A DNA stretch of 64,000 nt from Cyanidium caldarium (Eukaryota; Rhodophyta; Bangiophyceae; Cyanidiales; Cyanidiaceae), in the NCBI GenBank assembly GCA_026184775.1, contig JANCYW010000001.1, positions 744,001-808,000 on the forward strand, in the 5' to 3' direction. Each line of letters begins with the position of its first letter. Positions within the stretch are counted from its first letter, which is position 1. The notes beneath the pieces are model-generated. The model did not search any database, was not told the DNA's origin, and worked only from the letters and a program-made list of their open reading frames with translations. The position numbers were made by a program, and so were the translations under genes. Positions 48,154-55,649 of the stretch are shown one piece after another.

Positions 48154-49179
48154 TCACGCGCGACACTCTGCATCCCAGAAGGTGTCGGTCGAGCCGTCGA
48201 CATCCTCCGCCGCACCATCGTCCGCCGGCAGACACTCACACAGGTACGATGGGATGATGCGCCGCGCAAAGTACTCCTGATTGGAGTATCGCCAACTGCT
48301 CTTGCCGCCCAAGCCAGCGGGCAACACGTGCCCATCCACGTACGCCTGCAGCAGGGTACCCATGTGGGTGCGCGTGCCGGGTTTGGCCTTGCGCTCGGCG
48401 AACTTGATCTTGGCGGCGGTGCGCTTGTCTATAAACGGTTTGATGAGCTGGAAGAAAGTCCAAAACAACACCGGCGCATCGATGCATATCGCCATCCCGA
48501 GTCGCTCCGGATAGTGGTCTTGCAGGATCTTCAGCGTCTGGCGCTGCACCTGCAGTGACGGCGCGTTGCGCAACGAGTAGCCCTGGAAATCGATGATCAG
48601 ACACAGCTTCTCCACCGGCGGCCGCATCATCGCGACGGCGCGCTCCAGCGTGTACACCAGGTGACGCATCTGGCCTTGCGACGTCTTGCGTTCGCTGGTG
48701 TTTTGCAGACGCGGTGTCATGATCACCAATGGCCGGTTGTACTTGTCGTAGCCGTGCACGTACATTTTGCCGGTCTCGGACTGATGTCTCACATCCGCCA
48801 GGTCCGCGCGCAGCATCATCTCCTCCACCCCAAACTCTCGCCGCCACAGAAGCGTCTCCTGCCATTGGCGGTAAGCGCGGCCGACGTGGCGCCGTCGCGC
48901 CCGCAGGAATCGCGACAGGCACGCATCATCCGACCAACGCCGTTCGGACGCGCTCAGCTGTATCCCGGACGCGCGAATGCGCTCGCGGAGGCTGTCGACC
49001 AGCGCCCGCGTGTTCTCATCCACCGCCGGCGTCATCACCACTGCTTCCAGATCCGAGCTGGCGAACGAGGCCGCATCGTCATCCTCCTCGGCGGCGCGGT
49101 CGCTGGCCGATGCGTCAGTGTGAAAACTGGGCGCGGGCAACGACGGCGCCGCCGCATCGGGCTTACCGTTTTCGGTCAT
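48154..49179 (-). CDS. SEC14-like CRAL-TRIO phosphatidylinositol transfer protein
   Basis: A 341-residue lipid-exchange protein. After an acidic, disordered leader of about 60 residues comes the CRAL-TRIO N region, WSDDACLSRFLRARRRHVGRAYRQWQETLLWRREFG, then the lipid-binding lobe with GKMYVHGYDKYNRPLVIMTPRLQNT, LVYTLERAV, CLIIDFQGYSLRNAPSL, ILQDHYPERLGMAICIDAPVLFWTFFQLIKPFID and the gate helix. DHYPERLGxxxxIDAPxxFxxxxxxIKPFID is the Sec14 signature, listed as a pattern. The C-terminal part WRYSNQEYFARRIIP is conserved in plant and fungal Sec14-like proteins without GOLD or Nodulin tails. It is divergent from the CPBP protease gene. Confidence 0.93.
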   Translation of the reverse strand: MTENGKPDAAAPSLPAPSFHTDASASDRAAEEDDDAASFASSDLEAVVMTPAVDENTRALVDSLRERIRASGIQLSASERRWSDDACLSRFLRARRRHVGRAYRQWQETLLWRREFGVEEMMLRADLADVRHQSETGKMYVHGYDKYNRPLVIMTPRLQNTSERKTSQGQMRHLVYTLERAVAMMRPPVEKLCLIIDFQGYSLRNAPSLQVQRQTLKILQDHYPERLGMAICIDAPVLFWTFFQLIKPFIDKRTAAKIKFAERKAKPGTRTHMGTLLQAYVDGHVLPAGLGGKSSWRYSNQEYFARRIIPSYLCECLPADDGAAEDVDGSTDTFWDAECRA

Positions 49180-49563
49180 CCCTTTGAATGACCGGGGCTT
49201 TTACACGACAAAGACACGGATAAACGAACTGTATGGATCGCATCCGACCTTCTACGGTGTGCCACCTCGTCGCTGTGCAGTGTGCCCCATGAGCTGGTGA
49301 ACGTGCGTGCAGTGGCCGAGCAGGCCCATTCCGCGCGAATCGAATCGACGGCTTGGCCGCCTCGCGCCGACGAGCGTCGTGGTGGGAGAGACGCGGGACA
49401 CGAGCCGAGGGGAGCCGCACGGCTTGGAACGCAAGCGAGGAGACGCCACAAGGCGGAAGGCAGAATTTCGCCAGCGTCCAAAGGGTGCAACGGACGCCAG
49501 GACGGCATGGGAGCGCATATTGGGCGAGCGAGTGGGGGCAGAGGGGCAGCGGGTCGGAGGGTG
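49180..49563. promoter_or_regulatory. Divergent intergenic region, SEC14-like / CPBP protease
   Basis: A 384-bp divergent region. The right two thirds stay open in the protease frame from a GTG at 49282 and include another in-frame ATG at 49507, so the protease could be 19 residues longer. I see no TATA box or RNA gene. Confidence 0.4.
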
Positions 49564-50547
49564 ATGCCGTGGAAAACGGGTGGTCCAGTTGCTCCGAGCG
49601 CCGCAGCACCACTGCACTGTTTCGGCACAGGTGTAGGCATTTCACAGACGGCTTGGGTGACCAGCGGCGTGGCGATCAAAAGTCTGCTGGCGTCCGACGC
49701 GTCGGCAGGGCGCTACCGGCGATGGTCCGCCGCGGACTACCAACACGTCACCCGCCACCGGTGTCCGCTCCCGCTTCGATGCCGCCGGCCGCACCTCACG
49801 GCACCTGCTTGTGGGGCACAGTCACCGTTACGCCTGGCACTCTCTGCCCCAACGCCCGACAAAAAACGCCCACTTTCCTTGCCACCCTTCTCAGCGTTGC
49901 TGAGCAGCACCCAGCCAGATGTGTATTGGCTCGGCCTGAGCACCGAGGCAGCGCTCTTTCCGCTGGCGATGCTGCTGAGTCGGTTGTTTTCCGTCTCGCT
50001 CTTCAGCGGGACGGTGTGGACCGATGCCGTCGCCATTCGAGACGGTGTGCTGCTGACGGCGCCGTTTGCGGCCATCTTCCTCTCGCTGGGAATCGTGCCA
50101 CTCGAGGCCATACAGCGGCTGCAGCGATTGACCGAGCTCGCCACCATGCGGGTATTCGGCAGGCGCAATGTGATCGAGGTGCTGCTGTTCTGTATCGCCG
50201 CCGGCTTCGGGGAAGAGGCGCTCTTCCGTGGTCTGCTGCAAGGCGGACTGCTGCAAAAGTTTGGCAACCTGCCGCTGGCGATGGCTCTCAGCGCCGTGGC
50301 GTTTGGCGCCGCCCACGCGGCCACCCCGGCCTACTTCTTTCTGAGCGCCATGGCGGGCGCCTTTTTCTCCTGGGAGTACGAGTTTCTGCAGCACAATCTG
50401 GTCGGCCCATCGGTCACGCACGCGCTGTACGACTGGATCACGGTGCTGGTGGTCAAGCAGACGATCCTCAGTGACAAGAACTCGTTCTGGTGGAAGGAGG
50501 CGGCCGAGCACTCTGCGGATACCGACCAGCCGGACACCAAGGAGTGA
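49564..50547 (+). CDS. CPBP-family (Abi/CAAX-type) intramembrane metalloprotease
   Basis: A 327-residue protein with a leader of about 115 residues rich in Arg, Ser and Pro, then five or six hydrophobic helices. The zinc/catalytic signature of the CPBP (Rce1/Abi) family is complete: E217-E218-A-L-F-R222, F247-G-A-A-H251, and H286-A-L-Y-D290. Eukaryotic Rce1 cleaves CAAX-protein tails in the ER, but this sequence looks closer to bacterial and plastid members (GFGEEALFRGLLQ). Together with the leader this suggests a plastid thylakoid or envelope enzyme; substrate unknown. The start was chosen at 49564; an in-frame ATG at 49507 is possible. Confidence 0.82.
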   Translation: MPWKTGGPVAPSAAAPLHCFGTGVGISQTAWVTSGVAIKSLLASDASAGRYRRWSAADYQHVTRHRCPLPLRCRRPHLTAPACGAQSPLRLALSAPTPDKKRPLSLPPFSALLSSTQPDVYWLGLSTEAALFPLAMLLSRLFSVSLFSGTVWTDAVAIRDGVLLTAPFAAIFLSLGIVPLEAIQRLQRLTELATMRVFGRRNVIEVLLFCIAAGFGEEALFRGLLQGGLLQKFGNLPLAMALSAVAFGAAHAATPAYFFLSAMAGAFFSWEYEFLQHNLVGPSVTHALYDWITVLVVKQTILSDKNSFWWKEAAEHSADTDQPDTKE

Positions 50548-51226
50548 CGGTGGTGAAGTGTTCGGTCGGGTGTGAAAGATTTGGCAACCGTAAACGGGTG
50601 CAACTGCGATAACACGTATGCATAAAAGAGGGTGTCCGATCGTGCCTACGGTGTCTGCCGCCGCTCCGCCTAGCCGGTCGCACGTGAGCGGCCAGCTGGG
50701 AAATCGAGCGAGCAGTGCCGTCACTCGATTTGGGCCGCCGTCTCATCTGCCCTGCACCCCGTAAAACTCTCCGGCAGTGGGCCGCCACAGGCGCCGCCCA
50801 GCCTCATCACTTGCGCGCCCCCCTCCGTACTCGCTTTCCATCGTCTCCCAGGTTCCCCTTCCCATCTCCGTCATTTCCACGGGCAACCTCGTCGACGCGC
50901 ATGGGCGAAACGCGCAGTGCACGTGTACGCTCGAGCTGCGCTACGACGAGCACCGCGACCTACGTGGGCTGGCTGCAGGCAGCGCACCCGAAGGTGTCCA
51001 TGCCGCGGGCACTGCTGTTACGGGGAACTAGACAGTAGCATCAACATCGACGCGCAACGTTGTAGTGCGGGCCGGCGGTGACCGCGACGCGAGGGGAAAC
51101 CGTCCGGCGGCCGTGGCCGGCCCGACGCTCTACCTCGGGCAGGGCGAGCCCGGTGAAGCGTCTGTGGTGACGTTTTCGGTCCGTCAAAGTGCGCAGAGAC
51201 GAGGATTCTCTCCAGTGGGCACGTGC
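50548..51226. promoter_or_regulatory. Longest intergenic region, upstream of the MKP1-type gene
   Basis: These 679 bp are the largest gap in the window. An AT-rich spot CGTATGCATAAAAG lies at 50616-50629. An ATG at 50899 opens 46 codons ending at 51038, a possible upstream reading frame of the MKP1-type gene if transcription starts before it. The phosphatase frame itself is open from a GTG at 51065. No RNA gene was recognised, so part of this may be a long leader. Confidence 0.35.
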
Positions 51227-53989
51227 ATGGACGTGCACGAGGCTGAGCGTGCCACCGCCGCGGCGGCCGTGTGCGGGCTGGACGGATGCGATGTGCACGA
51301 CGCGGAGCGGTCTTCCGGCGGGGGTACCGGGCGTGGACACCGCCGCACGTTCTCGACAGTGCGGCGGGCGTCGCAACGCACGCTGGGGAACATCGACTTG
51401 AGCGCCATGGCTTCGTCGACGCCGCCGCCGCCAGCCACCCCCGAGGCGTCGGCGCGGTCGGCCTCGGGCTGGCCGGGCGCCGAAGCCGGCCAGGCCGTAC
51501 TGCCTCCTCGTACAGCGATGGCCACCGCGGGGAGTGCGACTCGGTCGATGACGAATGAAAGGGAATCCCGTGCATGGCGTCTGTCACCGTTGTCGTACGG
51601 CGGCGCCGACGATCCCGACAAGGCATTGCCGCAGCGCGTGGGGATGGCCCCGCAGCTGGCGAACGCGCGCCCCGTCGACGGCAACAGCACCACCTGGCCC
51701 ACCAAGGCGACCGCCAGCGCTGGCGCCCTGGTGGACGCTCCCTTCGTGCGCCCGCGGAATCGCAGTCGTTCGCGCTCGCAGGGCGAACACGCCGACTGGT
51801 GGCACGGAGTGGTGTCGCAGCTGCGTGTGGAAGAGGCGCAGGCGCACGCGACGCCCGGCCACGGACGAAGCGCATCCCCCAGTCCGAGCACTCCGCCTGC
51901 TGACGTACCCACCGGCGGCAGCCGCAGTCGCGCCGGCTCCCTGGGCTGGCTGAACCCGTTCCGACATCGGGCGGCATCGCACGGCAAGACGCCCTCGCCG
52001 ACCTCCACCCTGCCGCCGCCGCTGCCGCACCTGGGGACGCTGTCGGCGGTGGACCAGCGCGAACCGCCCATGTCGGCCCCCGCGGGCGACACATTTGACA
52101 CGATGGATATGCGCGACCTGATGCGCCACATGTCGGAGAGCATCTCGCTGGTGCGCGACTACCTCATGTGTTGTGGACATCGGCCGGCCGCCAACCTGGC
52201 AATGCTGCAACAGCACGGCATCACCCACGTGGTGAATGCGGCTGGCGGTACGGTGCCCAATTTTTTCGAGGAACACTTTTGTTACATGCGGCTGTACGTG
52301 CACGATCGCGACGAGCGCATGACCATGGAGGAGATGATGAGCCTGTTCTACCCGGTGACGGATTTCATCGACGAAGCGCGTCGCGTCGGCGGCCGCGTGC
52401 TGGTGCACTGCCATCAGGGTATCTCGCGATCCAGCACGCTGGTGCTGGCGTATCTGTTGTTGCGTGAGGGCGTCTGGCCGCTGGAGGAGGCGGTGCGGCA
52501 GATGATCCGCGCGCGACCGATGGCCTGCCCGAACACCGCGTTTCTGGACGCGCTTTCGGAGATGGAGCTGCGGGTGTACGTTGGCCGTTGTCGCTCGGCG
52601 TTGCGTCAGGGACTCGTTACGGTGGGTGGCAAGGGCAGTGCGATACCGCCGTCGCAATCGGAGCGGGGCAAAGAGGCACCCATGGAGGCGACGATCACTG
52701 CAGTGAACCCGCACCACCACACCAACAACAAGGTGTTCGGTTGGGATTGCGACGCCATATGGATGTCGTTTTGGCGGTCGCGCAGCAAGTGGTTGCCTGG
52801 CGGACGGCGGACATCGACGACCGCACAGGCCGACCCTCGACGACTTGTCGGAACGGTGCCGGAGACGCACGCCCAGGCAGGCGATGCGTCGCGCTCGCTG
52901 GCGGCATTGGAGCGCGCTCCCAGCAGCGAGCCGGAGGTGATCGACGATGACGAGGTGCAGGAGCTGCTGCGGCTACGACTGTTCCGGTTGGATGATTCTT
53001 CAGCGTGGCAAGGGCAGCGTGAACACCGCGGCATCCGCTCGCTGTTATTCCGCACGCCCGCAGCGCGTGCTGTAGCCTCCATGGCGAAGAATCATCACGG
53101 TCGCGGTAGTGGTGGTGATGATGGGGCGCGCCGTGCGTCAGCAGCGCCGATACCGCCTCGGCCGCCGAACCACACCCACACATCGACAGGGCTGCCTGGT
53201 CGCACCACCGGCACCTACGCCTTTTTGGTGGGTCGGCAACAGCGACGACTGCGCGTCACCTCCGACCGTTGTTACGTGATGCACACCCCGTTCACGCGCG
53301 AGTTTCTGGAGTTGATGCGAGCGACGTTCCGCAGCGATATGCCGGCGTCGTTGGCCGCCAGCGACGGCGCCCATGCGGCTGCGGTCAACGACGCGGCGAA
53401 TCACGCTCGCGGCACACGCCATCGACGTTCCATGTCCATCAGCGCGCATGCGGTGTACGCCGACAATCGCCTCTTCGGTGGCAGTGCGGCGGTGGCGGCG
53501 GCATCGGGCGACCCGCTCGGCGATACGCGTCTGTTTGTGTGGTGCGGCGCGCGGGCGTCGGCGCGAGCGCTGCGGGCGGCATTGCGGTTGGCGTGGAATA
53601 TCGCGGTGACCGAGTGTACCTTTTTCGATTCCTATGAAGACAAGTGCGCCATATGGGATGCGTTTGCGGAGGAGATGGAGCACAAGTTGGCGCCGGTGAT
53701 GCAGGTGCTCGGTTCGCCTGCGCTGCCGTCGCCGCCGACCGCGTCGGAGGGCCACGGCGGGCAGCGAACGCGACGGGAACGGAAATCGACCGCCGAACCG
53801 GCAGCGGCGGCGATACCGGAGACGACGACGCCCGAGCGAGCGCTCGGCGATGCGACCCCGTGCGCCCTATTGGCGGTGCCCGGCGTGCCCATATGCGTGG
53901 TGTACGACGGACACGAGCCGGAGGAGTTTCTGGTGCACTTGCACCGCACCAAATCGCTGCTCGGTCGCATTCGATGGTTCGGTGTGTAA
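51227..53989 (+). CDS. MKP1-type dual-specificity phosphatase with gelsolin-like region
   Basis: A 920-residue protein. An N-terminal Ser/Pro-rich disordered part of about 320 residues precedes a DSP domain (about 325-490). Its loop is VHC395HQGISR401SS, with the hydrophobic LVLAYLLLREG after it and MACPNTAFLDALSEME. The Gln after the Cys-His pair matches plant MKP1 (HCCQGVSRS) rather than most DSPs (HCxAGxSRS). Further on, GTYAFLVGRQQRRL (about 662) and DTRLFVWCGARASAR (about 765) with a following helix resemble a gelsolin repeat, which plant MKP1 also has after its DSP domain. Plant MKP1 dephosphorylates stress MAP kinases. The C terminus (VPGVPICVVYDGHEPEEFLVHL) again looks gelsolin-like. 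The ATG at 51227 is preferred to the GTG at 51065. Confidence 0.78.
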   Translation: MDVHEAERATAAAAVCGLDGCDVHDAERSSGGGTGRGHRRTFSTVRRASQRTLGNIDLSAMASSTPPPPATPEASARSASGWPGAEAGQAVLPPRTAMATAGSATRSMTNERESRAWRLSPLSYGGADDPDKALPQRVGMAPQLANARPVDGNSTTWPTKATASAGALVDAPFVRPRNRSRSRSQGEHADWWHGVVSQLRVEEAQAHATPGHGRSASPSPSTPPADVPTGGSRSRAGSLGWLNPFRHRAASHGKTPSPTSTLPPPLPHLGTLSAVDQREPPMSAPAGDTFDTMDMRDLMRHMSESISLVRDYLMCCGHRPAANLAMLQQHGITHVVNAAGGTVPNFFEEHFCYMRLYVHDRDERMTMEEMMSLFYPVTDFIDEARRVGGRVLVHCHQGISRSSTLVLAYLLLREGVWPLEEAVRQMIRARPMACPNTAFLDALSEMELRVYVGRCRSALRQGLVTVGGKGSAIPPSQSERGKEAPMEATITAVNPHHHTNNKVFGWDCDAIWMSFWRSRSKWLPGGRRTSTTAQADPRRLVGTVPETHAQAGDASRSLAALERAPSSEPEVIDDDEVQELLRLRLFRLDDSSAWQGQREHRGIRSLLFRTPAARAVASMAKNHHGRGSGGDDGARRASAAPIPPRPPNHTHTSTGLPGRTTGTYAFLVGRQQRRLRVTSDRCYVMHTPFTREFLELMRATFRSDMPASLAASDGAHAAAVNDAANHARGTRHRRSMSISAHAVYADNRLFGGSAAVAAASGDPLGDTRLFVWCGARASARALRAALRLAWNIAVTECTFFDSYEDKCAIWDAFAEEMEHKLAPVMQVLGSPALPSPPTASEGHGGQRTRRERKSTAEPAAAAIPETTTPERALGDATPCALLAVPGVPICVVYDGHEPEEFLVHLHRTKSLLGRIRWFGV

Positions 53990-54046
53990 ACGCGACCGCG
54001 TGGACCAGGAATCGTTACGATGGGGTGTGCAGGGGCGCGCGATCGA

Positions 54047-55462
54047 TCAGCTCGAGGCGGGCAGTTGCTGTTGCAGAATGCGCACGTGTTTGTGTAACAG
54101 ACGCACCTCGCAACTCGTCACCGCCGCCTCCCCGTCGTTCGCCTCTGGGCCGGTGCACCGCCGCCACAACTGCAGCGCATGATCGAGTCGTTCGTGAGCG
54201 CCGGGCGCATCGCCCATTTTCAAAGCGCACACCGCGCCATTGTTCAGCGCCGCCACCGCCCAGGTGCCGATGGCGGGCGCGGTGAGTAGCGCCTCAGCGG
54301 CCGCCGGGCGATTCGTCTCGTCTCCCCTGACGCCATCCAGAATCGACTCGAACAACATGGTTGCGGCGTCGAATGCATCCACTGCCTCGCTGAGCTGCTC
54401 GTCGGCCGCCAGCACCAGTCCGCGGTGGAACAACAGCGCTGAGCGACACTGTTGCATCAACTGCTCGGCCGTCGGTGGCAACGGGTCCGGAGCGGTTGCG
54501 GCTGGGGCTGTCGAGCGGCCGCCCGGCTCGGCGGTCGTCGCCGCAGACAGACGCGCACATTCTGCCTCTAGATAGCGCACCCACCGGTCCGCCGTGTGCA
54601 GCAGCTGGAGCGCATGTTCCACATCGCCCAGCGCCAACAGGGCCCGGGCGAGCGACAGCAGCACTTGCCACGCTAGCGCCACTTGATCCAACTCGGTATC
54701 GTCCAGCGGCACATCCAACTGCGGGCACCAGGCGCTCTGTCGATCGCCGTCCAGGCCGGCTCGCCCGATAAAGTCCAACAAGTACCGCCGCATCTCCACA
54801 ATGTTGTCTACCTGTATGGTCCACGGCAGCGCGTGGGATAGGAGGGTGAGAAAGCACCGTTGCCAGGTGCGCGTTCGAATGCGGTGCTGGCGCGCATCCG
54901 GTACGCTGACCCCTTCTCGTTGCGTTTCTAAAACGTGTACCGCTCGCTCTGCCTGATACAGCACGTCGAACAGCTCCCGCAGGACGACCGATGCATCGTG
55001 AGCGGCAGACGAGTTTTCTGCGGATGCCTCCGCGGTACGCAGCTCCCATCGGCTCACCGCGTTGAGGGTGGAGAGTGCCTGTTGCAACCACTGTTCCAGT
55101 CGGGCGTCGTTGTCGGGTGGCGAACGGAGCCGAGCAGAAGTGGAGAGAACGTCAGCGAGCGGTGGCTGGGTGAGCCATTCATCCGACAGAGCCGCGTCGC
55201 CCCTATTCAGTCGCTCCCATTGTAGCAAAAGTCGCTGCATACCGTTATGTTCCTCGTTCTCACGACGGTCGCCGGTGAGCGTCGCCTGTGCTGTCCTTCG
55301 ATCCATCACCTCCGTTTCGTCAGCGCTGTCCGCCGCTCGAACGTCCTCCTGCAGGCTTCCTCCTGTCTGTTCCGTGGATTTCTCGTCCATCGCTGGCGCG
55401 CCCCTCTCATCCAATCCGATTCCGCTCAATGAACCCGATAGATCCGGATCCGGTGCCTCCAT
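54047..55462 (-). CDS. TPR-like protein resembling TRAPPC12
   Basis: A 471-residue protein. The first 90 residues are acidic and disordered; the rest is helical with degenerate TPR pairs. Segments such as LFDVLYQAERAVHVLE, VALAWQVLLSLARALLALGDVEHALQLL, CRSALLFHRGLVLAADEQLSEAVDAFDA and VAALNNGAVCALKMGDAPGAHERLDHAL follow the order and wording of the C-terminal half of TRAPPC12 (for example its NNNAAVCLLYLGKL block). TRAPPC12 is a subunit of TRAPPIII, a Rab1 exchange complex in Golgi traffic and autophagy. Similarity is modest, so other TPR proteins are possible. It is divergent from the ChAPs-like gene, 187 bp away, also a trafficking candidate. Confidence 0.5.
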   Translation of the reverse strand: MEAPDPDLSGSLSGIGLDERGAPAMDEKSTEQTGGSLQEDVRAADSADETEVMDRRTAQATLTGDRRENEEHNGMQRLLLQWERLNRGDAALSDEWLTQPPLADVLSTSARLRSPPDNDARLEQWLQQALSTLNAVSRWELRTAEASAENSSAAHDASVVLRELFDVLYQAERAVHVLETQREGVSVPDARQHRIRTRTWQRCFLTLLSHALPWTIQVDNIVEMRRYLLDFIGRAGLDGDRQSAWCPQLDVPLDDTELDQVALAWQVLLSLARALLALGDVEHALQLLHTADRWVRYLEAECARLSAATTAEPGGRSTAPAATAPDPLPPTAEQLMQQCRSALLFHRGLVLAADEQLSEAVDAFDAATMLFESILDGVRGDETNRPAAAEALLTAPAIGTWAVAALNNGAVCALKMGDAPGAHERLDHALQLWRRCTGPEANDGEAAVTSCEVRLLHKHVRILQQQLPASS

Positions 55463-55649
55463 TCCCCCCACTCCCTCCCTTGTGCCTCTCGCGGCCGAGC
55501 CTCGCTTGAGGCCCGCATCCCCCGCATGCCCCGCCCGCTGTCCGACTTTTCTCTCTCTCTGCCGCGACGCCCGTTCCGTTCGTCCGCTGCAGGCGTCCGC
55601 GCCTTTTCACCCGCCGTTCAACCTCGAGAGAGGTCACTCCGCCCTCTGA

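Noticed and set aside
50777-51031. 85-codon open frame in the gap before the MKP1-type gene, possible first exon
   Set aside because: It starts at GTG, has no ATG and no recognised motif, and no splice site pair joins it to the phosphatase frame.
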